From positions 1 through 14,104 of the forward strand of contig DFFO01000039.1 of NCBI GenBank assembly GCA_002369255.1: a stretch of DNA of 14,104 nt, written 5' to 3'. Below are positions 7,247 to 13,541 of this stretch, piece after piece; position 1 is the first letter of the stretch; the number at the start of each line of letters is the position of its first letter. The stretch is from Lachnospiraceae bacterium UBA3774 (lineage in GTDB: Bacteria; Bacillota; Clostridia; Lachnospirales; Lachnospiraceae). The position numbers and the translations under genes were made by a program. The notes under the pieces are model-generated. The model was not told the DNA's origin. It did not search any database and was given only the letters and a program-made list of their open reading frames with translations.

Positions 7247-7287
7247 AAAAGAAAAAACTGCCCCTCCGGTCGATCGGAAAGGCAGTT
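7247..7287 (-). terminator. Terminator of the second PqqD-like gene
   Basis: On the minus strand, AACTGCC (7287-7281) pairs with GGCAGTT (7262-7256), with further inner pairs around a CCG/CGG core, and a T-rich run (TTTTTTCTTTT) follows. It starts 37 bases after the stop of the gene at 7324-7587. It separates that gene from the NlpC/P60-like gene on the same strand. Confidence 0.88.
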
Positions 7288-7323
7288 GCATTTAAAAACA
7301 AAAGAAAGATATTGCCGGAAAAA

Positions 7324-7587
7324 CTATTCCATGATACCGGCCTTGCCAAGGCTTTTGACAAAAGACTCAATATCATTTCTCGCGGTGACGTCGTCAACAT
7401 CGTATTCTTTTGTGAGATGCTCGACAAGCTCATCCTCGGTGGCTCCCGAAAGCAGCTTTTCGGCGATAACTCCCCCGGTCTCGTTGAGCTTTATGATACC
7501 GCGAAATACTTCACCGGATACGCCCGCGTCCACGAGAACTTTTTCGCCGCGGACTTCACTGATGATTATTCCGTCTTTTAATTTCAT
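7324..7587 (-). CDS. PqqD-like peptide-binding protein, copy 2
   Basis: This is an 87-residue protein with the same plan as the one at 5134. It has N-terminal strands (GIIISEVRGEKVLVDA), then FRGIIKLNETGGVIAEKL, a helix with EDELVEHLTKEYDV, and a final helix ending LGKAGIME. Compared with copy 1 it keeps LN-x-TG but has A in place of the W that follows I. GGGG (7598-7595) lies 7 bases before the ATG. It has its own promoter and terminator and so is a single-gene unit. It is divergent from an HprK-like gene, a pairing known from lasso-peptide and other RiPP clusters. No precursor or maturase is adjacent on its strand, so its ligand could be the peptide at 3518 or one encoded elsewhere. Confidence 0.82.
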   Translation of the reverse strand: MKLKDGIIISEVRGEKVLVDAGVSGEVFRGIIKLNETGGVIAEKLLSGATEDELVEHLTKEYDVDDVTARNDIESFVKSLGKAGIME

Positions 7588-7620
7588 GACAAAACCCCTT
7601 TTGACAATTATTTTTACATA

Positions 7621-7649
7621 ATAATATCATCGGTTTGCCCTCTCTGCAA
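7621..7649 (-). promoter_or_regulatory. Promoter of the second PqqD-like gene
   Basis: Minus-strand TTGCAG (7649-7644) and TATTAT (7626-7621) are 17 bases apart. The start site would lie near 7614, about 27 bases before the ATG at 7587. Confidence 0.6.
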
Positions 7650-7687
7650 GGGAAAAAACAAAAGCGGATTTAATGTTTTTGAAACTT

Positions 7688-7716
7688 TTGACTCGGAGCC
7701 TGTTAGATGATATACT
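7688..7716 (+). promoter_or_regulatory. Promoter of the HprK-like gene
   Basis: TTGACT (7688-7693) and TATACT (7711-7716) are exactly 17 bases apart. Transcription would begin near 7723. This excludes the upstream in-frame ATG at 7707, which overlaps the promoter, and supports translation from 7752. Confidence 0.7.
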
Positions 7717-7751
7717 TTTCTCAAATTATTATCCAGAGGATTTCAATAATA

Positions 7752-8516
7752 ATGACAGACCGACAGATATTCAATATGATCATTGCCGGGGTGAAGATCC
7801 GCGCCGCGGCTCAGTTGCCTTCCACACTGGAATACTGCAAAGAATACGTTACCGGAGAGGATTTTAAGCCTGATATCTTCGCAGAGGTAACGCCGGAGCT
7901 TATAGGATTTATCAGAAAAGACGGCGAAGCGGACGAGCGCGACAAAGGCCTTGCTCATGTTGAAGTACCGCAGTTTCAGGCCGAATTGCTTGCGCTGCAC
8001 AAGGCTATATCCGACAAAATGCCCGCTTTTGGCAGAGCGCTGTTTCATTCATCCGCGGTTGCGGTGGACGGACAGGCGGTTCTTTTCACAGCTCCGAGCG
8101 GTACCGGCAAAAGCACGCACGCAAGACTCTGGAAAAATTTGCTCGGCGAGAGACTTGTCAGCATAAACGACGACAAGCCTTTCATCGGATTTGACGTCAA
8201 AGACGGAAAAGAGCAGCCGCTAAGCGTGTATGGTTCGCCATGGATGGGAAAACACAGGATCGGAGCCAATACGTCCGCCCCGATAAAAGCTGTTTGCCTG
8301 ATCAACAGGAGTGATGACAACCGCGTTGAAAAGGCGGATCCGCTTTCGGTCTTTGCGTCGCTGTTTAATCAGACCTACAGACCGCGTGAAACGGAAATGC
8401 TCAGACAGACTATGCTTATACTAAAAAAGCTCGCCGAGGAAGTTCCCGTTTACAACATCTATTGCAATATGGAACCTGATGCGGCAAAAGTCGCTTATGA
8501 AACGATATTCGGATAA
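7752..8516 (+). CDS. HPr-kinase-like P-loop protein, possible peptide kinase
   Basis: With the ATG at 7752 the protein has 254 residues. AGAGGA (7735-7740) lies 11 bases upstream, and an ATG at 7707 is rejected because it sits in the predicted promoter. Residues 1-95 are a variable N-terminal part. The HprK/PEP-carboxykinase-like core has FHSSAVAVDGQAVLF (98-112), a Walker A P-loop APSGTGKST (114-122) and INDDKPF (138-144) as the acidic metal-binding strand. It is shorter than true HPr kinase/phosphorylase (about 310 residues), and I see no clear copy of that enzyme's signature loop. Relatives beside lasso peptides phosphorylate the precursor's C-terminal Ser; others are of unknown role. Its divergent PqqD-like neighbour fits a RiPP function. 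The next gene, thyA, starts 35 bases later with no terminator between, so it may share this promoter. Confidence 0.78.
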   Translation: MTDRQIFNMIIAGVKIRAAAQLPSTLEYCKEYVTGEDFKPDIFAEVTPELIGFIRKDGEADERDKGLAHVEVPQFQAELLALHKAISDKMPAFGRALFHSSAVAVDGQAVLFTAPSGTGKSTHARLWKNLLGERLVSINDDKPFIGFDVKDGKEQPLSVYGSPWMGKHRIGANTSAPIKAVCLINRSDDNRVEKADPLSVFASLFNQTYRPRETEMLRQTMLILKKLAEEVPVYNIYCNMEPDAAKVAYETIFG

Positions 8517-8551
8517 AAAGCCGATTTATCTGTCATAGAAAGGAATCAGTT

Positions 8552-9400
8552 ATGGCATACGCAGACGAAGTTTTTATTAAAATGTGCAGAGATATTATCG
8601 ACAACGGCGTTGATACGACCGGCGAAAAGGTCCGCCCGCACTGGCCGGACGGCGAGCTCGCTTATACCGTAAAAAAATTCGGCGTTGTAAACCGCTATGA
8701 TCTGAAAAAAGAATTTCCGGCGCTGACCTTGAGAAAGACGGGGATCAAATCCGCTACGGATGAGCTGCTTTGGATCTGGCAGCGCAAATCAAACAATATT
8801 CACGATCTGAACAGCCATATCTGGGACGAATGGGCTGACGAAGACGGCTCCATCGGCAAAGCATACGGTTATCAGATGCAGGTAAAGCATCAATACAAAG
8901 AGGGAATGATGGATCAGGTGGACAGAGTGATCTGGGATCTGAAACACAACCCGTATTCGCGCCGTATTCTGACAAATATCTACAATTTTCAGGATCTGCA
9001 CGAGATGAACCTTTATCCGTGCGCATATTCAATGACTTTTAACTGCACAAAAAACAAGGACACCGGAAAGCTGGTGCTTAATGCCATATTAAACCAGCGT
9101 TCGCAGGACGTTCTCGCTGCCAACAACTGGAACGTGGTACAGTATTCGGTTCTCGTTCATATGATGGCGCAGGTCTGTGATATGGAAGTAGGAGAGCTGG
9201 TGCATGTTATTGCCGACTGCCACATTTATGACAGGCACATCCCCATCATCGAGGAACTGATAAAGAGGGAACCGCTTCCCGCGCCTACGTTCAGACTCAA
9301 TCCCGACGTAAAGAATTTTTATGATTTTACCGTCGATGACGTCATCGTGGAAAATTATCAGACGCACGAGCAGATAAAAAACATCCCGATCGCTATTTGA
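8552..9400 (+). CDS. thyA: Thymidylate synthase, ThyA
   Basis: This 282-residue enzyme converts dUMP and 5,10-methylenetetrahydrofolate to dTMP and dihydrofolate in the cytoplasm. Visible signatures are SRRIL (136-140, dUMP phosphate arginines), the catalytic cysteine C157 in LYPCAYS, NQRSQD (181-186), N194 in the WNVVQYSVL segment and DCHIYDRH (222-229). The active site reads LYPCAY rather than the LPPCH of Escherichia coli ThyA, as I recall for Bacillus ThyA and phage phi3T enzymes, so it belongs to that divergent branch. AAAGGA lies 9 bases before the ATG. folA follows 12 bases after the stop and would recycle the dihydrofolate produced. Confidence 0.96.
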   Translation: MAYADEVFIKMCRDIIDNGVDTTGEKVRPHWPDGELAYTVKKFGVVNRYDLKKEFPALTLRKTGIKSATDELLWIWQRKSNNIHDLNSHIWDEWADEDGSIGKAYGYQMQVKHQYKEGMMDQVDRVIWDLKHNPYSRRILTNIYNFQDLHEMNLYPCAYSMTFNCTKNKDTGKLVLNAILNQRSQDVLAANNWNVVQYSVLVHMMAQVCDMEVGELVHVIADCHIYDRHIPIIEELIKREPLPAPTFRLNPDVKNFYDFTVDDVIVENYQTHEQIKNIPIAI

Positions 9401-9412
9401 GAGGATCAGATA

Positions 9413-9955
9413 ATGATAGAAATAGTAAACGTCAACAAAAAATGGGGAATAGGTCTGGGCGGCGATCTGCTGATCAATATTCCCGGCGACATGAAGTTCT
9501 TCCGCGAGACCACAAAGGACGCGGTCGTGATTATGGGTAGCACCACGCTTGACTCTTTCCCGGGCATGGCGCCTCTTAAAAACAGAACAAACATCGTTCT
9601 TATAGATGATGAAAACAAAATACGCCCTGAGGCGCTCGCTGCGGCAAAGGCCGATAAAGAAGCGGGTCTTTTGACGGAGCTTATCTACGTCCGCTCGCTT
9701 TCGGAAGCCGTCTTGGCAGGGCAGGATTATGAGAAAAAAGGCCGTAAGGTCTTTGTTATAGGTGGCGCGACGGTTTACCGCATTATGCTTCCGTACTGCG
9801 ATACCTGCATGGTTACCGTAAACGACTGCGAAAAGGAGGCGGATACGTACTATCCGGATCTTGAAACATCGCCCGAGTGGGAGATGACGGAGCAGGGCCC
9901 GGAAAACGAGTGGAACGGCGTAAAATACAAATTTACCACCTGGAAAAGAATATAG
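9413..9955 (+). CDS. folA: Dihydrofolate reductase, divergent
   Basis: This 180-residue enzyme reduces dihydrofolate to tetrahydrofolate with NADPH. Seen are NKKWGIGLGGDLLINIP (8-24, equivalent of the Met20-loop region), the acidic residue D26 in PGDMKFF, IMGSTTLDSFPG (40-51), RTNIVL (58-63) and FVIGGATVYRIMLPYCD (114-130), the NADPH-binding loop. In place of the usual LPW-N-x-P-x-D it has LLINIPGD, so the tryptophan is missing. The arginine normally after IMG (MGR-x-T) is serine. The enzyme is therefore a divergent DHFR, perhaps with altered antifolate binding (inference). GAGAGG (9400-9405) is the ribosome site. The gene is translationally close to thyA and is followed by a terminator. Confidence 0.92.
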   Translation: MIEIVNVNKKWGIGLGGDLLINIPGDMKFFRETTKDAVVIMGSTTLDSFPGMAPLKNRTNIVLIDDENKIRPEALAAAKADKEAGLLTELIYVRSLSEAVLAGQDYEKKGRKVFVIGGATVYRIMLPYCDTCMVTVNDCEKEADTYYPDLETSPEWEMTEQGPENEWNGVKYKFTTWKRI

Positions 9956-9974
9956 TAATCATTGAAACGTTTGA

Positions 9975-10014
9975 ACGGCGGCTTCCGGTTATTCGGAGAC
10001 CGCCGTCTTTGTTT
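9975..10014 (+). terminator. Terminator after folA
   Basis: ACGGCGG (9975-9981) pairs with CCGCCGT (10000-10006). After a C-A mismatch the stem continues with TTCCG/CGGAG-type pairs around a short loop, and CTTTGTTT follows. It lies 19 bases after the folA stop. Confidence 0.85.
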
Positions 10015-10068
10015 ATCTTTTAACGACTTTTACTTAATTATTTAAGAAAAAACCCTTTATAATAAATC

Positions 10069-10096
10069 TTGAAAAACACAAGCCTTGTGATATACT
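10069..10096 (+). promoter_or_regulatory. Promoter of the sugar ABC importer
   Basis: TTGAAA (10069-10074) and TATACT (10091-10096) are 16 bases apart, with an extended -10 TG (TGA-TATACT). Start near 10103 gives a leader of about 70 bases. A TATAAT at 10058-10063 lacks a fitting -35 and is less likely. Confidence 0.65.
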
Positions 10097-10102
10097 ATAC
10101 AA

Positions 10103-10136
10103 AGTTAATTATTTTAACTAAAAGATTAACTAAAAG
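10103..10136 (+). promoter_or_regulatory. Candidate operator: TTAACT inverted and direct repeats
   Basis: AGTTAA-N5-TTAACT (10103-10119) is a perfect inverted repeat at the expected start site. TTAACTAAAAG occurs at 10114-10124 and again at 10126-10136, so three copies of the TTAACT core lie in 34 bases just downstream of the -10. The position suits a repressor site controlling the importer. The regulator is not in the window. Confidence 0.45.
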
Positions 10137-10172
10137 AACAAAAAAAGCTTTCATCAAAAGGAGGAAAAACTG

Positions 10173-11483
10173 ATGAAAAAGTTATTTGCTATTTTGCTTT
10201 CTGCAGTTCTTTGCATCGGCCTTTTTGCTGCTTGCGGCACTACCGATGATACTACTGCTGCTGATGACAGCAATTCAGCAGAAGCTACCGGCTCTGTTTA
10301 CTGGCTGAACTTCAAACCCGAATCTGATGAGGTTCTTCAGCAGGTTGCAGCTATGTACACAGAAAAGACCGGCGTTGAAGTAAAGGTTGTTACTGCTGCT
10401 TCAGGTACATACAGCCAGACTCTGACTTCAGAAATGGACAAGTCTGCTCCGCCTACGCTTTTCGTTATCGGAAACCAGGCCGGAGTCAAGGATTGGGCTG
10501 ATTATGCTCTTGATCTTACCGGAACGGCAATTGAACAGGAACTTAATACAGACGCTTACAACCTCTACGCTGAGGACGGCAAGCTCGTTTCTATCGGATA
10601 TTGCTTCGAGTGCTACGGCATCATCGTTAACCCCGATCTTCTTACTAAGGCAGGACATTCTGTAGAAGAAATCAAGAATTTTGAAACTCTCAAAGCTGTT
10701 GTAGAAGACATTCACGCGCGCGCAGCAGAACTCGGCTTTGACGCTTTCTCGGCATGCGATATGGACGACAGCTCAAGCTGGAGATTCACCGGACATCTTG
10801 CAAACCTCGAGTACTTCTATGAGGAGCGCGATGACGGCGGCTGGACCGAGTGCCCCGCTTCCCTTAAGGGAACCTACATGGAGAACTTCAAAAATCTCTA
10901 TGATCTTTGCATCAACAACAGCACCCAGGATCCTACCAGTCTTGCCACCGGCGGACATGATTCCGAAGCTGAATTCAAAGAAGGCAAAGCTGCATTCTTT
11001 GTAAACGGCTCTTGGGAATACAGCGCAGTTTCCGAAACAGTTCCGAACGCCACTATGATCCCTTACTACTGCGGAGTAGAAGGCGAAGAGAAGGCCGGAC
11101 TCAACTGCGGTACCGAGAACTGCTGGGCTATCAACGCAAAAGCGTCTGAAGAAGATCAGAAGGCTACCATGGACTTCATGGTATGGTGTGTAACCGATCC
11201 CGAAGCTTCCCGCCTTCTTGTTGATTCCTTCGGCGTTATGCCTTACAAGAACGCTGTTGAGTCCACAAACGGATTCCTTGCTGCTGCTGACAAATATACG
11301 GCAGACGGCTGCTACGTAATGGATTGGGCTACGAACTATCAGCCTAACGTTGATACTTACCGCGCAGGCCTTGTTTCTGCTCTGAACGCTTACAACAGCG
11401 ATCAGTCAGATGCAAACTGGGAGAGCGTCCGCGTTGCATTCGTTGACGGCTGGGCTGCTCAGTATGCGGCTGCAAACAACTGA
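10173..11483 (+). CDS. Carbohydrate ABC importer substrate-binding lipoprotein (family 1)
   Basis: This 436-residue protein captures a solute, most likely an oligosaccharide, outside the membrane and delivers it to the permeases downstream. AAGGAGG (10158-10164) lies 8 bases before the ATG. Residues 1-21 form a lipoprotein signal peptide with C21 after LFAA; a flexible D/T/A-rich linker follows. The body follows the MalE-like plan: VYWLNFKPESDEVLQQVAAMYTEKTGVEVKV, LFVIGNQAG, a hinge with YGIIVNPDLL, FKEGKAAFFVNGSWEYS near residue 270, and late NCWAINAKA and FGVMPYKNAV segments. About ten cysteines lie in the mature part, unusually many for an exported binding protein. The stop is followed by two further in-frame stops (TGA TAA TAG). 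The substrate cannot be named from sequence. Confidence 0.93.
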   Translation: MKKLFAILLSAVLCIGLFAACGTTDDTTAADDSNSAEATGSVYWLNFKPESDEVLQQVAAMYTEKTGVEVKVVTAASGTYSQTLTSEMDKSAPPTLFVIGNQAGVKDWADYALDLTGTAIEQELNTDAYNLYAEDGKLVSIGYCFECYGIIVNPDLLTKAGHSVEEIKNFETLKAVVEDIHARAAELGFDAFSACDMDDSSSWRFTGHLANLEYFYEERDDGGWTECPASLKGTYMENFKNLYDLCINNSTQDPTSLATGGHDSEAEFKEGKAAFFVNGSWEYSAVSETVPNATMIPYYCGVEGEEKAGLNCGTENCWAINAKASEEDQKATMDFMVWCVTDPEASRLLVDSFGVMPYKNAVESTNGFLAAADKYTADGCYVMDWATNYQPNVDTYRAGLVSALNAYNSDQSDANWESVRVAFVDGWAAQYAAANN

Positions 11484-11510
11484 TAATAGTTTTTATCAGT
11501 GATCATTTTT

Positions 11511-11548
11511 AGGGGCGAGCGAGCCAAATCGCCCGCCCCTGTATTTTT
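11511..11548 (+). terminator. Attenuating hairpin between binding protein and permeases
   Basis: AGGGGCG (11511-11517) pairs with CGCCCCT-type bases (11534-11540), with extra inner G-C pairs, then GTATTTTT. It lies between the binding-protein gene and the first permease, where no clear promoter is seen. Partial termination would make binding protein in excess of membrane subunits, as in many importers. Confidence 0.8.
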
Positions 11549-11593
11549 ATCAGACATATAAACCCTTAAAACAATGCAGAAAGGGGAAAGACA

Positions 11594-12499
11594 TTGAATA
11601 AAAAGAAAATTAAAACGGGGTCTATTATGAAAGCTCCGATGCGGCGGTGGTCGTGGCTGTTTATCGGCCCCGTGGTCGTGGCTTTTATCATAGGCTTCGT
11701 GTGGCCCTTCATTCAGGGCATATATTTGTCGTTTTGTAAATTCAGACTGATAAGTGATGCGAAAATCATCGGATTTGACAATTATTCCAAAGCTCTACAG
11801 GATCCGACGTTTACTCACGCATTCTGGTATACTGCGCTTTTTGCGATAGTGAGTCTGATAATTATCAATATCATCGCGTTTTTGATAGCATATCTGCTTA
11901 CCCAGGGAATAAAGGGAAGCAATCTTTTCAGGACTGTATTTTTTATGCCGAACCTTATCGGCGGAATAGTCCTCGGCTATATCTGGTCTATGATATTTGA
12001 CGGAATACTGAGTAAATTCGGGACGTCAATTCTTGAAAACAGCACGTGGGGCTTTTGGGGACTGATCATTTTGATGTGCTGGCAGCAGATCGGTTATATG
12101 ATGATCATATACATCGCCGGACTGCAGGCCGTTCCCGAAGATATGCTTGAGGCTGCGAAAATTGACGGCGCGACAAAGGGTCAGACCCTTCGCAAGGTCA
12201 TTATTCCGAACGTAATGCCGTCCATCACTATCTGCACGTTCCTTTCGCTGACAAACGGCTTCAAGCTCTTTGATCAGAACCTCGCGCTCACCGCAGGCAA
12301 GCCTATTATCACAATGGCCGGAGGAACTCAGATCAAGACCACAGAAATGCTGGCTTTGAACATTTATAACACCTTCTATGGGCAGAACTCGTCCGCTACA
12401 GGCGTCGCGCAGGCCAAGGCGGTAATGTTCTTCATACTTGTCGCGGCAATAGGACTTATTCAGCTCTACTATACAAGGAGAAAGGAGGTTCAGCAGTAA
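11594..12499 (+). CDS. Sugar ABC importer permease, MalF/UgpA type
   Basis: This 301-residue inner-membrane subunit has six hydrophobic segments, at about residues 19-46, 76-104, 112-135, 152-178, 206-226 and 275-294. The cytoplasmic EAA loop (EAAKIDGATKGQTLRKVIIP, 186-205, with the conserved G192) contacts the ATPase. The start is taken as TTG at 11594 because AAGGGG (11581-11586) lies 7 bases upstream. The ATG at 11627, preceded by a weaker GGGG, would give 290 residues and cannot be excluded. It pairs with the next gene, whose ATG overlaps this stop codon by one base. Confidence 0.94.
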   Translation: MNKKKIKTGSIMKAPMRRWSWLFIGPVVVAFIIGFVWPFIQGIYLSFCKFRLISDAKIIGFDNYSKALQDPTFTHAFWYTALFAIVSLIIINIIAFLIAYLLTQGIKGSNLFRTVFFMPNLIGGIVLGYIWSMIFDGILSKFGTSILENSTWGFWGLIILMCWQQIGYMMIIYIAGLQAVPEDMLEAAKIDGATKGQTLRKVIIPNVMPSITICTFLSLTNGFKLFDQNLALTAGKPIITMAGGTQIKTTEMLALNIYNTFYGQNSSATGVAQAKAVMFFILVAAIGLIQLYYTRRKEVQQ

Positions 12500-13359
12500 T
12501 GAATACCAAAAATACGCTTTCGGCCGAACGTGCACGCAAGACCGTAATGTCGGTTGTACTTACGCTTGTATGCGTTATTTATATGCTGCCTGTTCTTTCC
12601 GTTGTTGTCAATTCTTTCAAAGGCAATACGTACGTAAAGACAGAAACGTTTTCTCTTCCCGACGAAGACAGCTACGTAGGCTTTGACAACTTTGAAAAGG
12701 GTATGACGTTCGGAAACTATCCGTTCTGGAAAAGTGTTGCATACAGCGCATTTATTACGATTGTTTCGACTGCCTTGATCCTTCTTTTTACATCAATGGC
12801 TGCATGGTATATTGCGAGAGTCAATTCGGTCGTATGCAAGCTGATCTACTATCTGTGCGTCTTTTCCATGGTGGTGCCTTTCCAGATGGTTATGTTTACT
12901 CTGTCGAAAACGGCAGATACGCTGCATCTGAACACACCGTGGACCATCCCGATCGTTTATCTGGGGTTTGGAGCGGGCCTTTCAATCTTTATGTTCGTCG
13001 GCTTTGTAAAATCCATCCCGATCGAGATAGAAGAGGCGGCGTCGATTGACGGCTGCGGACCGATCCGCACGTATTTCAGGATAGTTTTCCCTATGTTAAA
13101 GCCCACTATGATTTCAGTAGGAATACTGGAAATCATGTGGATCTGGAACGACTATCTGCTTCCTTATCTTGTTCTTGATATCAATGAATTCAGAACGATA
13201 CCGATCCATATTCAGTATCTGAAGGGAAGCTACGGAACGGTTGACCTCGGCGCTACCATGGCGCTTATACTGCTCAGTATTATCCCGGTTATCGTATTTT
13301 ACCTCATCTGCCAGAAATACATTATCAAGGGCGTTGCGGCAGGAGCGGTCAAGGGATAA
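12499..13359 (+). CDS. Sugar ABC importer permease, MalG/UgpE type
   Basis: This 286-residue partner permease has six hydrophobic segments: about 15-38, 78-104, 114-136, 147-170, 200-222 and 251-272. The EAA loop is EEAASIDGCGPIRTYFRIV (178-196) with conserved G185. The C-terminus IIKGVAAGAVKG is typical of the MalG-like subfamily. The ATG shares its first base with the stop of the upstream gene (TAATG), and AAAGGAGG (12482-12489) lies 9 bases upstream, so the two subunits should be made by coupled translation. No ATPase gene follows in the same unit; a candidate starts at 13542 behind its own promoter. Confidence 0.95.
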   Translation: MNTKNTLSAERARKTVMSVVLTLVCVIYMLPVLSVVVNSFKGNTYVKTETFSLPDEDSYVGFDNFEKGMTFGNYPFWKSVAYSAFITIVSTALILLFTSMAAWYIARVNSVVCKLIYYLCVFSMVVPFQMVMFTLSKTADTLHLNTPWTIPIVYLGFGAGLSIFMFVGFVKSIPIEIEEAASIDGCGPIRTYFRIVFPMLKPTMISVGILEIMWIWNDYLLPYLVLDINEFRTIPIHIQYLKGSYGTVDLGATMALILLSIIPVIVFYLICQKYIIKGVAAGAVKG

Positions 13360-13388
13360 ACCTTTGAATTTGTGCGGTGCGAAAATTT

Positions 13389-13415
13389 GTGCAAAAAACT
13401 TCTTAATTATTGCAC
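13389..13415 (+). repeat. Imperfectly explained inverted repeat downstream of the permeases
   Basis: GTGCAA (13389-13394) and TTGCAC (13410-13415) form a perfect 6-base inverted repeat around 15 AT-rich bases, followed by TGTTTTG. It could be a weak terminator or a protein-binding site. The rest of 13360-13436 shows nothing I can name. Confidence 0.3.
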
Positions 13416-13436
13416 TGTTTTGAAGCCTGAAAACAT

Positions 13437-13465
13437 TTGATAGGTCACCGCGATTATAGTATAAT
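13437..13465 (+). promoter_or_regulatory. Strong promoter of the ABC ATPase gene
   Basis: TTGATA (13437-13442) and a perfect TATAAT (13460-13465) are exactly 17 bases apart. Transcription would start near 13472, about 70 bases before the ATG at 13542. This makes the ATPase a unit independent of the permeases. Confidence 0.8.
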
Positions 13466-13541
13466 GCAGAAAAGTGCGGCTATTTCGACATAGTTTGCAT
13501 TTTGAACTAAGACATTTTTGTAAACAGGAAGGAGCAAATGA

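Noticed and set aside
7257..7287. Inverted repeat considered as a regulatory RNA or operator upstream of the NlpC/P60-like gene.
   Set aside because: On the minus strand it is followed by a T-rich run and sits just after the PqqD-like stop codon, so it is a plain terminator.
7601..7627. TTGACA at 7601-7606 with TAATAT downstream as a plus-strand promoter for the HprK-like gene.
   Set aside because: The spacer is only 15 bases. The minus-strand ribosome site and promoter occupy the same bases, and a better TTGACT-N17-TATACT lies at 7688-7716.
7752..8516. The HprK-like protein as the genuine HPr kinase/phosphorylase of carbon catabolite control.
   Set aside because: It is shorter than the usual enzyme, shows no recognisable HprK signature loop, and neighbours a PqqD-like gene; only the P-loop core is shared.
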